64,000 bases of DNA. Origin: Sphingomonas sp. LHG3406-1. Lineage in GTDB: Bacteria > Pseudomonadota > Alphaproteobacteria > Sphingomonadales > Sphingomonadaceae. Under the pieces are notes generated by a model that was not told where the DNA came from, searched no databases, and saw nothing but the letters and a program-made list of their open reading frames with translations. This document shows positions 43,625 to 54,300 of the stretch, piece after piece (position 1 is the first letter of the stretch; each line of letters starts with the position of its first letter). The position numbers were made by a program, and so were the translations under genes. The stretch is taken from positions 1 to 64,000 of the forward strand of contig NZ_CP069128.1 of NCBI RefSeq assembly GCF_029637485.1, read 5' to 3'.

Positions 43625-44028
43625 GCGGCCGCCTCGCCGAGGATTTCGGAGGCGACCGAGATATACTTCCGCCCGGCCTCCCGCGCCGCGGCGACGGCGG
43701 CGCGCACGTTCATCGACTTGCGGGCGCCTTCGAGGCGGATCAGCATCGGCAGGTTGACGCCCGCGATCACCTCGATGTCGCCCGACTTCATCAGACTGAT
43801 GGCGAGGTTGGAGGGCGTGCCGCCGAACAGGTCGGTCAGGATGATGACACCCTCGCCCGAATCGACGCGGGCGATCGCCTCGGCAATGTCCTTGCGGCGC
43901 GCCTCCATGTCGTCGTCCGGCCCGATGCAGATGCCGGCTATCGCCTCCTGCGGCCCGACGACATGCTCCATGGCGACGATGAACTCGGCCGCAAGGCGGC
44001 CGTGGGTCACCAGCACTAATCCGATCAT
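43621..44028 (-). CDS. PTS EIIA component (mannose/fructose IIA-type), regulatory
   Basis: 135 residues from ATG 44028. Phospho-acceptor His9 in VLVTHGRLA, plus ILTDLFGGTPSN. It lies one base after the rapZ stop. Here there is no matching IIB/IIC, so it probably works in the alphaproteobacterial regulatory PTS with HPr and HprK. Confidence 0.93.
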   Translation of the reverse strand: MIGLVLVTHGRLAAEFIVAMEHVVGPQEAIAGICIGPDDDMEARRKDIAEAIARVDSGEGVIILTDLFGGTPSNLAISLMKSGDIEVIAGVNLPMLIRLEGARKSMNVRAAVAAAREAGRKYISVASEILGEAAA

Positions 44029-44029
44029 T

Positions 44030-44965
44030 CTAGCGGTCTCTTGGTCCTTCGTTGCGCTCCACGCCCTGCTCGAGGGAATCGTCGGGGCCGAGCGCAAGGT
44101 CTCGATGACGGATATTCGGCGAAAAGCCGCGGTGACGCAACCGCTCGCCCATGGCGATCGCCGCGGCCACCGAACGGTGCCGCCCGCCGGTGCAGCCGAA
44201 GGCGATGCCGACATAGGCCTTGCCGGCTTCCCAGTAGCGCGGAAGCAGGAAGGCGAGCAGCTCTTCGGTGCGCCCCATGAACTCGTCCCAGCCATCCTGC
44301 CGGGCGACGAAGTCGGCAACGGGCGCATCGGCCCCGGTCAGCGGCCGAAGCTCGTCGACCCAGTGCGGATTGGGCAGGAAGCGCAGGTCGAAGACCAGGT
44401 CGGCGGTCCGGCTGATCCCGCGGGCGAAGCCGAAGCTGGCGATGGTCACGACCAGTTCGTCGCCCTCGTCGCCATAGCGGCGGCGAAGCTCGTCGCGCAG
44501 GTCGGCGGGCTTGAGGTCGGTCGTGTCGAGAACCGAATCTGCCGCAAGGCGAAGCGCGACGGTGAGGTCCCGCTCGCGCGCAATCCCGTCCTCGGCCGGC
44601 CGGTCCGGGCTGAGCGGATGTCGCCGCCGCGTTTCGCCATAGCGGCGGATCAGCTCCGCGCCGGTGGCGTCGAGGTAGAGGATCTCCGGCCTGACGCCGG
44701 GAATCGAGCGCAGCAAGGAAGGGAGTGCCTGGGGATCGAAGCCGCGGCTGCGTGCATCCATGCCCACCGCGACATGGGCCTGGCGCCGGGCGCGATCCGC
44801 GCCGTGGACGAAGTCGTGGAGCAGGCTGGTCGGAAGGTTGTCGACCGTGTCCCAGCCCATGTCCTCCAGCGCGTCGAGGACGGACGACTTGCCGGCCCCC
44901 GACATGCCGGTCACCAGCAGCAGGCGCGGCACCCGTGTGCGCTTCGGGTGCCGCGATCCGCTCAC
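44030..44965 (-). CDS. rapZ: RNase adapter RapZ / YvcJ nucleotide-binding protein
   Basis: 311 residues from GTG 44965, overlapping the hprK stop as GTGA. Walker A GMSGAGKS (about 20-27), LEDMGWDTVDNLP, and the C-terminal KAYVGIAFGCTGGRHRSV. In E. coli RapZ controls glmS via small RNAs; in alphaproteobacteria the role is less clear. Sits in the conserved PTS-linked block. Confidence 0.94.
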   Translation of the reverse strand: MSGSRHPKRTRVPRLLLVTGMSGAGKSSVLDALEDMGWDTVDNLPTSLLHDFVHGADRARRQAHVAVGMDARSRGFDPQALPSLLRSIPGVRPEILYLDATGAELIRRYGETRRRHPLSPDRPAEDGIARERDLTVALRLAADSVLDTTDLKPADLRDELRRRYGDEGDELVVTIASFGFARGISRTADLVFDLRFLPNPHWVDELRPLTGADAPVADFVARQDGWDEFMGRTEELLAFLLPRYWEAGKAYVGIAFGCTGGRHRSVAAAIAMGERLRHRGFSPNIRHRDLALGPDDSLEQGVERNEGPRDR

Positions 44966-45396
44966 TTGAGGCCGAAGCGATCGAGCGCGAGTGCGACCTT
45001 CGACGGCGCAGACGCGGTCAGCGCATCGACGCTGATCAGCGGCACGGGAAGTCCGCAGATGAAGCGCTCGCGCGAATCGTCCGGCAGGCGCTGGATGTCG
45101 CTGGTGAGTTCGACCACCAGCGCCACCGGAACGTCCTCGGTTACCGGCATGTCGACGATTCCGAGCCCGCGGATCTCGAGCTTGCCGCGGATGGAGGCGG
45201 GTGCGCTCGCGAACAGGCGTTCGCCGCGCTTCTGGACGATCGTCTGGTCGTCGGCGACGAGGGTGAAGCCGCGATCGATCAATCGCAGCGCAAGGTCGGA
45301 TTTGCCCGACCCCGAGATGCCGGCGATCAGCACGGCCCGGCCCTCGATGGCAACCGCACTCGCGTGCAGCGTCTCGCTGGAAAGCCGGATGGTCAT
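44962..45396 (-). CDS. hprK: HPr kinase/phosphorylase, short alphaproteobacterial form
   Basis: 144 residues: only the C-terminal kinase domain. Walker A in GISGSGKSDLALRL (about 26-33), ending RGLGIVDM and the HPr-binding region. The long N-terminal domain of Firmicutes HprK is absent, as usual in alphaproteobacteria. Phosphorylates HPr on serine. Overlaps chvG by 4 bases and rapZ by 4. Confidence 0.93.
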   Translation of the reverse strand: MTIRLSSETLHASAVAIEGRAVLIAGISGSGKSDLALRLIDRGFTLVADDQTIVQKRGERLFASAPASIRGKLEIRGLGIVDMPVTEDVPVALVVELTSDIQRLPDDSRERFICGLPVPLISVDALTASAPSKVALALDRFGLK

Positions 45397-46958
45397 TCCG
45401 CTTCTCCCTCGACCGGCGCTGCCGGCAGGCGGATGGTGAAGCGGGCGCCCGAAGGCGCGTCGTCGCGGTCGGCCACGTCAATCTCCCCGTCATGGCCCTT
45501 CACGATCGCACGCGCGATCGCAAGGCCGAGTCCCGAGTGGCGACCGAAATCGCCCCCCTCGGGCCTTACTGAAACGAAGCGGTTAAAGATGGCTTCACGG
45601 ACGTGCGACGGAACACCCGGGCCTTCGTCGTCGATTCGGATCAGCACCTTGTTCCCGACCAGCGCCACCGCCACTTCGACGAGCGCGCCGGCGGGAGAAA
45701 AGCTGATCGCATTATCGATGATATTGTCGATGGCGCGGGCGAGACGGGCCGGTTCGCCCATCACGATTGCCGAGGCGGCGCGTGGCCGGGCGAAGGCGAT
45801 TCGGACGTCGCCGGTCAGGCGGCGCTGCTCCCAGCCTTCGCAGATCTGTCCTACGAGCAGGCCGAGGTCGACCGGCTCGAAGGCGGCGCGGGCAAGCTCG
45901 GCATCGGTCCGTGCCGCCTCGCCGATGTCGCCGATCAGCCGGTCGAGCCGGAGCACGTCCCGCCGGACCACGTCGAGCAGCTGGGCGCGAAGCTTGGGAT
46001 CCTCGATCCGCTCAAGTCCATCGACCGCGCTGCGCAGCGAGGCGAGCGGGTTCTTGAGCTCATGGGTGACGTCGGCGGCGAAGGCCTCGATATTGTCGAT
46101 GCGCAGGCGAAGTGCCTGGCTCATGTCGCTGACGGCTCGGGCGAGCAGTCCGATCTCGTCCTTCCGCTTGGCGAAGCGCGGCACCCGCACCTCGCGCGAG
46201 CGGCCAAGGCGCACCCGGTGGGCCGCAAGTGCAAGCCGGTGAAGCGGCCGCGCGATGGTCCGGGCGAGAAACAGGGACAGAAGCAGCGAGAGAAGGGCGG
46301 CGGCGAGCAGTCCGAGCGCCAGCTTGCTTCGCTCCTGGCGGATGGTGCGGGTGAAGTTGCGGTCGTTCGCCGTGACCAGCACCACCCGGCCGTCAGAGGT
46401 CCGACTTGCGGCGGACAGCACGGGCGTGAGGTCGGGCGCGTTGCGGACCTCGACCTGGGTCCGGCCGCTGCCAAAGGCCGCCTCTGCCTCGGGCCAGGAC
46501 TGGCGGCGATCGACCGCGGGCTCGGCGAAATCGGGTGGGCTTCGCTCGCCGACGGCGAAGTTGAAGGCGCGGTCCAGCGTCCGCGCAATTTCCTTGGTCC
46601 AGGCCTGGGTCGCGGGATCGCGCAGCCGGTAGGTCGGCTCGCTCCCGCGCCAGCTGTCGTGGATGAGTCCGCCGTCGGGCCCGTAGAGGCGGACCCGGGA
46701 GCGGCTGGTCGAACCCGTTTCCGCAAGCAGGAGCGGAACGTCCTCCGCCGGTATCCTCGCAACGGCCGACGCGGCGAGGTCGGCCAGGTGGCGGGTCTGC
46801 ATCTGCCGCTCGTCGCGAAGCTGATTGCGGAAGCTGTCGAGGAACAGGAGCGCCAGCGCCAGCACCAGCAGGATGATGACATTGACGCCCAGGATGCGGT
46901 GCGACAGCCGCCACGGCAGGGCCTTGACCCGCCGGGCGCGGGAAGAAGGGTCAGCCAT
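45393..46958 (-). CDS. chvG: ChvG-type sensor histidine kinase
   Basis: 521 residues from ATG 46958, overlapping the chvI stop. TM1 (about 25-45), periplasmic sensor domain, TM2 (about 215-240), HAMP, DHp with His in [16 protein letters not shown], and ATPase motifs [15 protein letters not shown] and [16 protein letters not shown]. In other alphaproteobacteria senses acid/envelope stress and phosphorylates ChvI. Confidence 0.94.
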   Translation of the reverse strand: MADPSSRARRVKALPWRLSHRILGVNVIILLVLALALLFLDSFRNQLRDERQMQTRHLADLAASAVARIPAEDVPLLLAETGSTSRSRVRLYGPDGGLIHDSWRGSEPTYRLRDPATQAWTKEIARTLDRAFNFAVGERSPPDFAEPAVDRRQSWPEAEAAFGSGRTQVEVRNAPDLTPVLSAASRTSDGRVVLVTANDRNFTRTIRQERSKLALGLLAAALLSLLLSLFLARTIARPLHRLALAAHRVRLGRSREVRVPRFAKRKDEIGLLARAVSDMSQALRLRIDNIEAFAADVTHELKNPLASLRSAVDGLERIEDPKLRAQLLDVVRRDVLRLDRLIGDIGEAARTDAELARAAFEPVDLGLLVGQICEGWEQRRLTGDVRIAFARPRAASAIVMGEPARLARAIDNIIDNAISFSPAGALVEVAVALVGNKVLIRIDDEGPGVPSHVREAIFNRFVSVRPEGGDFGRHSGLGLAIARAIVKGHDGEIDVADRDDAPSGARFTIRLPAAPVEGEAE

Positions 46959-47673
46959 CGCTGAACCGGTAGCCGACCCCGTACAGCGTCTCGATCGCAT
47001 CGAAGCTGTTGTCGGCCGCCCGGAATTTCCGCCGGATGCGCTTGATGTGGCTGTCGATGGTGCGATCGTCGACGAACACATCCTCCTGGTAGGCGACGTC
47101 GAGCAGCTGGTTGCGGCTCTTCACCACGCCCGGGCGCTGGGCGAGCGCTTCGAGGATCAGGAATTCGGTCACGGTGAGGGTGACGTTGCGACCGTCCCAG
47201 CTGACCTGGTGGCGCGCCGGATCCATCACCAGCCGACCCCGTTCGATCACGGGCGGAGGCGCCTCGTCGGACGGGGAGGCCACATTGCGCGCCATGTCCG
47301 CCCGGCGCAGGATGGCGCGGATGCGGGCGATCAGCAGACGCTGGCTGAAGGGCTTGGCGATATAATCGTCGGCGCCGGCGGCCAGGCCATGCGCCTCATC
47401 CTGTTCCTCGTCCTTGGAGGTTAGGAAGATGACCGGCATGGCGGCGGCGGCGCCACCGGCCGAACGCAGCGCGGAAAGCAGGGCGAGCCCGTCCATGCCC
47501 GGCATCTTGATGTCGAATACGCCGAGGTCCGCCGGATTGTCGCTCAGCGCCTTCAGCGCGCCCGACCCGTCCGGATAGAGACGGGTCACGAACCCCTCGG
47601 ACTGTAGGGCGATCGAAACCGAGGTCAGGATGTTCCGGTCGTCGTCGACCAGCGCGATCACCGGGCTCGTCAT
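46951..47673 (-). CDS. chvI: ChvI-type response regulator
   Basis: 240 residues. Receiver with acidic pair DDDRN, Asp54 in [10 protein letters not shown], Thr and Lys ([14 protein letters not shown]), and a winged-helix OmpR-type output domain ([53 protein letters not shown]). First gene of the chvI-chvG-hprK-rapZ-EIIA-HPr run. Confidence 0.95.
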   Translation of the reverse strand: MTSPVIALVDDDRNILTSVSIALQSEGFVTRLYPDGSGALKALSDNPADLGVFDIKMPGMDGLALLSALRSAGGAAAAMPVIFLTSKDEEQDEAHGLAAGADDYIAKPFSQRLLIARIRAILRRADMARNVASPSDEAPPPVIERGRLVMDPARHQVSWDGRNVTLTVTEFLILEALAQRPGVVKSRNQLLDVAYQEDVFVDDRTIDSHIKRIRRKFRAADNSFDAIETLYGVGYRFSDG

Positions 47674-47726
47674 GGTCCGGCGGCTCTAGCGCATGCGACG
47701 CCGGCCCTACAAGGCACCTCCCTCGT

Positions 47727-47756
47727 TTGACCGGCGCAACCTTTTGCGGGCATAGG
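47727..47756 (+). promoter_or_regulatory. Candidate pckA promoter
   Basis: TTGACC (47727-47732) and CATAGG (47751-47756), 18 bases apart. The -10 is poor. A perfect palindrome follows 13 bases later. Confidence 0.33.
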
Positions 47757-47768
47757 CGCTTTCACTCA

Positions 47769-47784
47769 CCGCATACGTATGCGG
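47769..47784. promoter_or_regulatory. Perfect 16-bp palindrome upstream of pckA
   Basis: CCGCATACGTATGCGG, 38 bases before the pckA ATG and 96 bases from the chvI start on the other strand. Its place near the likely pckA transcription start suits a dimeric repressor or activator. Regulator not identified. Confidence 0.5.
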
Positions 47785-47821
47785 CGGCGGCACCACTTCC
47801 GGAGCGCGCCGCCGTTCGCCC

Positions 47822-49453
47822 ATGAGTGAAAGGGAAATTCGAGTGACGAAAAGGGTTCCTTCCTACGGTCTGGACGCGCAGCAGATTGCGACTCCGGCCA
47901 CGCTTCACTGGAACCTCGTCACTGCGCCCCTTTACGAAGCCGCGGTGCGCCGCGGCGAGGGCATGATCGCCAAGGACGGACCGCTGGTGGTCAAGACCGG
48001 TCGTCATACCGGCCGCAGCGCCCAGGACCGCTTCATCGTTCGCGACGACACCACGGAAGCGAACATCTGGTGGGGCAAGTCGAACAAGCCGATGGACCCG
48101 GCCGCCTTCGACCGGCTTCACGAGGATTTCCTCGCCGCCCTCGGCCAGAAGGACGAATTGTTCGTCGCCGACCTGTTCGGCGGCTCGCAGCCGGAACACC
48201 GGGTTAAGGTTCGGGTGATCAACGAGCTTGCCTGGCACAACCTCTTCATCCGCACGATGCTAGTGCGGCCGGAGAGCGAGGAGCTGACCGGCTTCGTGCC
48301 TGACTACACCATCATCGACCTCCCGAGCTTCAGGGCGGACCCGGAACGGCACGGCTGCCGCTCGGAAACGGTCATCGCCATCAACCTGACCAAGAAGCTG
48401 ATCCTCATCGGCGGCACGCAATATGGCGGCGAGATGAAGAAGAGCGTCTTCGGCCTGCTCAACTATCTGCTCCCGCAGGACGGCATCATGCCGATGCACT
48501 GCTCGGCGAACATCGGTCCGGACGGCGACACGGCGGTCTTCTTCGGCCTGTCGGGTACCGGCAAGACGACCCTGTCGGCCGATCCCAACCGCACGCTCAT
48601 CGGCGACGACGAGCATGGCTGGTCGGACACGGCCGTCTTCAACTTCGAAGGCGGCTGCTACGCCAAGATGATCCGCCTTGCCGAAGAGGCCGAGCCGGAG
48701 ATCTACGCCACCACCCGCCGCTTCGGCACGGTGCTCGAAAATGTCGTCATGGACGAGGTCACGCGCGAGCTCGATCTCGACGACAACAGCCTCGCCGAGA
48801 ACAGCCGCGGTGCCTATCCGATCGACTTCATCCCCAATTCGTCCGACGCGAACATGGGGCCGGTGCCGCAGACGATCATCATGCTGACCGCCGATGCCTT
48901 CGGCGTGCTGCCCCCGATTGCCCGCCTCACCGCCGACCAGGCGATGTTCCACTTCCTTTCGGGCTACACCGCCAAGGTGGCCGGGACCGAGATCGGCGTG
49001 ACCGAACCGGAAGCGACCTTCTCGACCTGCTTCGGCGCACCCTTCATGCCGCGCCACCCGAGCGTCTACGGCAACCTCCTCAAGGAGCGGATCGCGCGCG
49101 GAGGGGTCAGCTGCTGGCTGGTCAACACCGGCTGGACCGGCGGCAAATATGGCACCGGCAAGCGCATGCCGATCAAGGCCACCCGCGCCCTGCTTAACGC
49201 CGCCCTGGACGGCAGCCTCAACAATGCCGAGTTCCGCAAGGACCCGTATTTCGGGTTCGAGGTGCCGGTATCGGTGCCGGGCGTCGACAGCGCCATCCTC
49301 GATCCGCGCTCGACCTGGGCCGACAAGGACGAATTCGACCGTACCGCGGCCAAGCTGGTCGACCTGTTCTGTGACAATTTCGAGCAGTTCGCCGAGCATG
49401 TCGAGGAAGGCGTCCGCCAGTGCGCGCCCAAGGTGGTGGCGGAAGCGGCCTGA
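47822..49453 (+). CDS. pckA: Phosphoenolpyruvate carboxykinase (ATP)
   Basis: 543 residues. P-loop GLSGTGKTT (242-250), the kinase-1a and 2 motifs ([21 protein letters not shown]), and [15 protein letters not shown]. Converts oxaloacetate and ATP to PEP, the first gluconeogenic step. Divergent from chvI, as in other alphaproteobacteria, where ChvI controls it in some cases. Confidence 0.97.
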   Translation: MSEREIRVTKRVPSYGLDAQQIATPATLHWNLVTAPLYEAAVRRGEGMIAKDGPLVVKTGRHTGRSAQDRFIVRDDTTEANIWWGKSNKPMDPAAFDRLHEDFLAALGQKDELFVADLFGGSQPEHRVKVRVINELAWHNLFIRTMLVRPESEELTGFVPDYTIIDLPSFRADPERHGCRSETVIAINLTKKLILIGGTQYGGEMKKSVFGLLNYLLPQDGIMPMHCSANIGPDGDTAVFFGLSGTGKTTLSADPNRTLIGDDEHGWSDTAVFNFEGGCYAKMIRLAEEAEPEIYATTRRFGTVLENVVMDEVTRELDLDDNSLAENSRGAYPIDFIPNSSDANMGPVPQTIIMLTADAFGVLPPIARLTADQAMFHFLSGYTAKVAGTEIGVTEPEATFSTCFGAPFMPRHPSVYGNLLKERIARGGVSCWLVNTGWTGGKYGTGKRMPIKATRALLNAALDGSLNNAEFRKDPYFGFEVPVSVPGVDSAILDPRSTWADKDEFDRTAAKLVDLFCDNFEQFAEHVEEGVRQCAPKVVAEAA

Positions 49454-49456
49454 CGT

Positions 49457-49472
49457 GACCGGGGCTCCGGTC
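49457..49472 (+). terminator. Weak terminator after pckA
   Basis: GACCGG-GGCT-CCGGTC is a 6-bp perfect hairpin right after the pckA stop, followed by TCGTCC; no T run. Confidence 0.3.
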
Positions 49473-49547
49473 TCGTCCGCAGCCTAGCCGTTCGCCGAAT
49501 GACCGATGCCATGCGTCCTTCACGGTGCCCAAGCCGTTGTCGGAGGC

Positions 49548-49967
49548 ATGGCAAGCCTCGTCCTCAACATCGACGTGCCCGACATGGCAGCCGGTGTGAC
49601 CTTCTATTCGGCAGCCTTCGGACTGGAGGTCGGACGCCGCTTCGATGATGATTTCATCGAACTGGTCGGCGCGCAGGCCCGCATCTACCTGCTTCGGAAG
49701 GCCGCCGGGACCAGCATCGGACCGGCGGGTGGCGACCAGCGTCGCTACCAGCGCCACTGGACGCCCATTCACGCCGACTTCCTGGTCGATGACATGGCGG
49801 CGGCAATCCGTCGGGTGACGGCCGCCGGCGCCGTGCAGGAGGGCGACACTCGCCAGGAGCCTTATGGCAAGCTCGCCATGTTCGCCGACCCGTTCGGCCA
49901 CGGCTTCTGCCTGATCGAATTCAGCGGGGCGGGTTATGATGCCCTGCTGCCCTCGAACCCGGCCTAG
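49548..49967 (+). CDS. VOC-family (glyoxalase/bleomycin-resistance) protein
   Basis: 139 residues from ATG 49548 (CGGAGGC just 5'); the longer frame to 49506 adds non-conserved residues. One VOC domain: SLVLNIDVPDMAAGVTFYSAAFGLEVG and HADFLVDDMAAAIRRV, plus DPFGHGFCLIEF. The metal/His-Glu pattern is only partial, so activity is uncertain. Confidence 0.86.
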   Translation: MASLVLNIDVPDMAAGVTFYSAAFGLEVGRRFDDDFIELVGAQARIYLLRKAAGTSIGPAGGDQRRYQRHWTPIHADFLVDDMAAAIRRVTAAGAVQEGDTRQEPYGKLAMFADPFGHGFCLIEFSGAGYDALLPSNPA

Positions 49968-51349
49968 CGTCCGTCCCCACCGAGGACGCGATAGAGGATG
50001 ACGGCGTTGCGCGCCTGGGCCAGCCGGGCGGCGGCGAGGTTGCGCTGGGCGGCATAGGCGGAACGCTGGGCGTCGAGCGTGGTGAGGAACGGGTCGATGC
50101 CCTCGCGATAGCGCGCCTGGACCAGGCTCAGCGCTTGCGTGCTTGCCGCCACGTTGCGCTGGTTGGCCGCGACCCGGTCGCCCAGCGTGCCTTTGTCCGC
50201 CAGTGCGTCGGCGACTTCGCGAAAAGCGATCTGGATGGCGCGCTCGTAGCTGGCGACGGCGGCATTGCGCTCGGCCTCGCGCAGGCTGACGGTGGCGCGC
50301 CGGGAGCCGCCGGAGAAGATGGACTGGCCCACCGATGCGCCACCCGAGAAGGCGAAGGCACCGCCGCTGAACAGGCCGGTCAACGTGTCGCTCGCCAGCC
50401 CGAGCAGGCCGGTCAGCGAGATGCTGGGGAAGAGTGCCGCGCGGGCCGCACCGATCTCGGCATTGGCGGCGCGCAGCTGATATTCCGCCTCGATGATGTC
50501 CGGCCGGCGGAGCAGGATGCGGCTGTCGAGCCCGGCCGGAAGCGCCGCGACGCTCGCCGCCGCCTGGTCGAGCGAGGCCGGCAGCAGGCTCGGATCGACC
50601 GGCGCGCCGACCAGCAGTTGCAGCAGGTTCAGATCCTGCGCCCGAAGCGCCCGCTGCTGGGCAAGGTCGGCGCGGGCGGTCTCCAGCACCTGCTGCGCTT
50701 GGAGGAGGTCGGTCCGCGGCGCGATCCCGCCCCTCAGCCGCGCTTCGGTCAGGGCCCCCGTGCGCTCGGCCGAGCGGACGGTGTTCTCGGCGATGGCGAG
50801 CAGGCTGCTGTCCGCCGCATAGCTCAGCCAGGCCTCGGCGATGTCGCCGATCAGCGCGACCCGGACGCCGCGCTCGGCCGCGCCGGTCGCGAGCAGCCGG
50901 GCCTGGTCGGCCCGGGTCAGCGAGGCGAGCCGGCCGAACAGATCCAGCTCGAATGATGGGAGGACTCCAAGTGACCCGCCGACCCTTGCTCCGTTGATGT
51001 CGCCGTCGCCATCGCGCCTCGGCGTGACGTCGATGCCGCCGCTCGCGTCCAGCTGGGGCAGTTGCGCGCCGCGGCTGATCCTGACCTGCGCGCGGGCGGC
51101 CGCGATGTTGGCCGCGGCGATGCGCAGGTCGCGGTTGTTCTGCAGCGCCTGCGCGATCAGTGTCTGCAGGCGCACGTCGCGGAATACGTCGCGATGGGTG
51201 AAGTCGGGCAGCGCCGGCGCTTCGGCGCGATAGGGATCGCCGACCGGCCAGCTGACCGGCACGGGCGCTGCCGGGCGCACGTAGGCGGGGTCGAGCGACG
51301 TGCAGCCGGCGAGCAGAAGGGCGGCGGCAAGGGGCAGGGTGGAACGCAT
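49964..51349 (-). CDS. RND efflux outer-membrane factor (NodT/OprM family)
   Basis: 461 residues. Lipobox signal MRSTLPLAAALLLAGC. Two OEP repeats: LIAQALQNNRDLRIAAANIAAARAQ and RPDIIEAEYQLRAANAEIGAARAALFPSISLTG, with coiled coils typical of TolC-like tunnels. Last gene of the efflux operon; its start overlaps the pump stop by one base. Confidence 0.94.
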   Translation of the reverse strand: MRSTLPLAAALLLAGCTSLDPAYVRPAAPVPVSWPVGDPYRAEAPALPDFTHRDVFRDVRLQTLIAQALQNNRDLRIAAANIAAARAQVRISRGAQLPQLDASGGIDVTPRRDGDGDINGARVGGSLGVLPSFELDLFGRLASLTRADQARLLATGAAERGVRVALIGDIAEAWLSYAADSSLLAIAENTVRSAERTGALTEARLRGGIAPRTDLLQAQQVLETARADLAQQRALRAQDLNLLQLLVGAPVDPSLLPASLDQAAASVAALPAGLDSRILLRRPDIIEAEYQLRAANAEIGAARAALFPSISLTGLLGLASDTLTGLFSGGAFAFSGGASVGQSIFSGGSRRATVSLREAERNAAVASYERAIQIAFREVADALADKGTLGDRVAANQRNVAASTQALSLVQARYREGIDPFLTTLDAQRSAYAAQRNLAAARLAQARNAVILYRVLGGDGR

Positions 51350-54300
51350 CAGGCGGTCGCCTCGCTCGTGGCCGGCGGCGGCGGCCGGCGGCGGGTCATC
51401 CGCTCGCGGATCACGGCGACCCCGCGCTTGGCGCCGAGACGGACGAGCACGAAGAACAGCGGGATGTAGAAGAGGGCGAGCAGGGTGGCGGTGGTCATGC
51501 CGCCGATCACCGCCGTGCCGATGGCGATGCGGCTGTTTGCGCCGGCGCCGGTCGAGAGCGCCAGCGGAAGCACGCCGAAGATGAAGGCGAAACTCGTCAT
51601 GAGGATCGGCCGTAGGCGAATCCGGGCCGCGTCGAGCGCGGCTTCCATCACCGGCTTGCCGGCGCGCTCCGCCTGCTCGGCGAACTCGATCATCAGGATG
51701 GCGTTCTTGGCCGCCAGGCCCATGGTCGTGAGCAGGCCGATCTGCAGATAAACGTCATTCTCGAGCCCGCGGAGCGTCACCGCGAACACCGCGCCAATCA
51801 GGCCGAGCGGGATGACCAGCAGCACGGCGACGGGAATCGACCAGCTCTCGTAGAGTGCCGCCAGGCAGAGGAAGACGACCAGCAGCGACAGCGCGTAGAG
51901 CAGGGGCGCCTGGCCCGACGACAGCCGCTCCTGGAAGCTCGCGCCCGACCAGGCGACGCTGGTGCCGCTGACCTGCGCGGCGAGTTCCTCCATGCGCATC
52001 ATCGCCTCGCCCGAGCTGACGCCCGGCGCGGGGGTCCCCTGAAGCTCGAACGAAGGCACGCCCTGGAAGCGCGACAGGCTGCTCGGGCCGGTGCTCCAGC
52101 CGGTCTGGGCGAAGGCGGAGAAGGGCGTCATCTGCCCGTCGTCGCTGCGCACATACCATTGGCTGAGGTCGGCCGGGTCGGAGCGGTAGGGCGCGTCGCC
52201 CTGCACGTAGACGCGCTTCACCCGGCCATTGTCGATGAAGTCGTTGACGTAGCGCCCGCCCCAGGCGGTCGACAGGGTGGCGTTCACGTCCGCCGGGTTG
52301 AGGCCGAAGGCGGTCAGCCGCTGGGTGTCGACGTCGACCTTCAGGTTGGCGACGTCGGGCAGGTCGCTCAGCCGAACGGAGGCGAGCCGCGGGTCTTCCG
52401 CCGCCAGCGCGAGCAGCCGGTCGCGGGCGGCCTGGAACTGTTCGCGGCTCAGGCCGCTCGAATTCTGCAGCTGCATGTTGAAGCCGCTGGTCTGGCCGAG
52501 GCCGCGGATGGCGCCGGGCACCAGCGCGAACACCTGCGCGTCGCGGAAACCACGGAAGGCACCCGACGCCCGCTCGACGATCGCGTCGGCGCTATCCTCC
52601 TTGGCGGACCGCTCGTCCCATGGCGCGAGGTTGATGAAGCCCTGGCCGGTGTTCTGCCCGGTCGCGCCGCCGCCGCCGCCGCCCGCGACGGTGAAGACGG
52701 TGGCGAGGTTCTTCTGCTCGTAGCGCTGCAGATATTGCTCGAGCTGCCGCTGCACCTCGAGCGTGCGCTGCTGGGTGGCGCCCGGCGGCAGCCGGAACTG
52801 GACGCTCGCCGCGCCCTGGTCCTCGGTCGGAAGAAAGCTGGTCGGAAGCCGCTGGAACATGAGGACGAGGATCAGGCAGGTGACCCCGTAAATGGCGAGG
52901 AACAGCCACTTGCGGTCGATCACCCTGGTGACCGCGCCGGTATAGCGGTCCACGCCCCGCTCGAAATTGCGGTTGAACCAGTCCTGGAAGCGGTGGGCGG
53001 ACCGCTCGAAGACGTTGCGGTCCTGCCGCGTCGCCGCTTCCTCTTCCGGCGACTTGCGCGCCTTCAGCAGCGTCGCGGTAATCGCCGGGCTGAGGATCAG
53101 CGCCACCAGCACCGACAGGATCATGCAGCTGATGATGGTCAGCGAGAATTGCTGGTAGATGACCCCGGTCGATCCGCCGAAGAAGGCCATCGGCAGGAAG
53201 ACGGCGGACAGCACGACCGCGATCGCCACCAGCGCGACCTGGATCTCCTTCATCGAGATCTCGGTCGCCTCGCGCGGGGTCATGCCCGGATTCTCTTCCA
53301 TCAGGCGCTCGACATTCTCGACCACCACGATGGCGTCGTCGACCAGCAGGCCGATCGCCAGCACCAGCCCGAACAAGGTCAGCGTGTTGATCGAGAAACC
53401 GGCGAGATAGAAGATGGCGAAGGTCCCGAGCAGCACGACCGGAACCGCGATCGCCGGCACCAGGGTCGCGCGCCAGCTCTGCAGGAAGACGAACATGACG
53501 ATGACGACGAGGACCACCGCCTCGAGCAGGGTCTTCACCACTTCCTCGACCGAAAGGCGGATGAATGCCGTGGTGTCGTTGGCATAGGCGACCTTCAGCC
53601 CTTCCGGGAAGGAGCCGGACAGGGCGCCCACGCGCTCCTTGATGAGATCGGCGGTGCGCAGCGCATCGGCGCCCGGCGCCAGGCTGATCGCCATGCCGGC
53701 ACCCGGATGACCGTTGACGCGGCTGATCGCATTGTAGCTCTCCGCGCCGAGCTCGACCCGGGCGACGTCCCTGACCAGCACGGTGGCGCCGCTCGCCTCG
53801 GTCTTCAGCACGATATTCTCGAACTGCTCGGGCGTGCGCAGCCGCGACTGGGTGGTGACGGTGGCGTTGAGCAGTTGGTCGGACGCCTGCGGCAGGCTGC
53901 CGACCTCGCCCGCCGCCACTTCGGTATTCTGGTTCTGGATGGCGGTGATGACATCGCCGGGCATCAGCCCGACCGCCGCCAGCCGCTGCGGGTTGAGCCA
54001 GATGCGCATCGCCCGCGACGAGCCGAATACGTTGACGTCGCCAACCCCCTCGACGCGCGACAAAGGGTCCTGGATGTTGGACGTCAGATAGTCCGACACG
54101 TCGATGTTCGAACGCTGGTCCGTCTCGTCGTAGACGGCGACGATCAGCAGGAAGTCGGGGTTCGACTTGGTGACCCTGATGCCCTGCTGCTGCACCTGCT
54201 GCGGAAGTCGCGAAATCGCCTGCTGGACCTGATTCTGGACCTGCACCTGCGCCGTGTCGGGGTCGGTGCTCTTGGCGAAGACCGCCGAGATGCTGACGCT

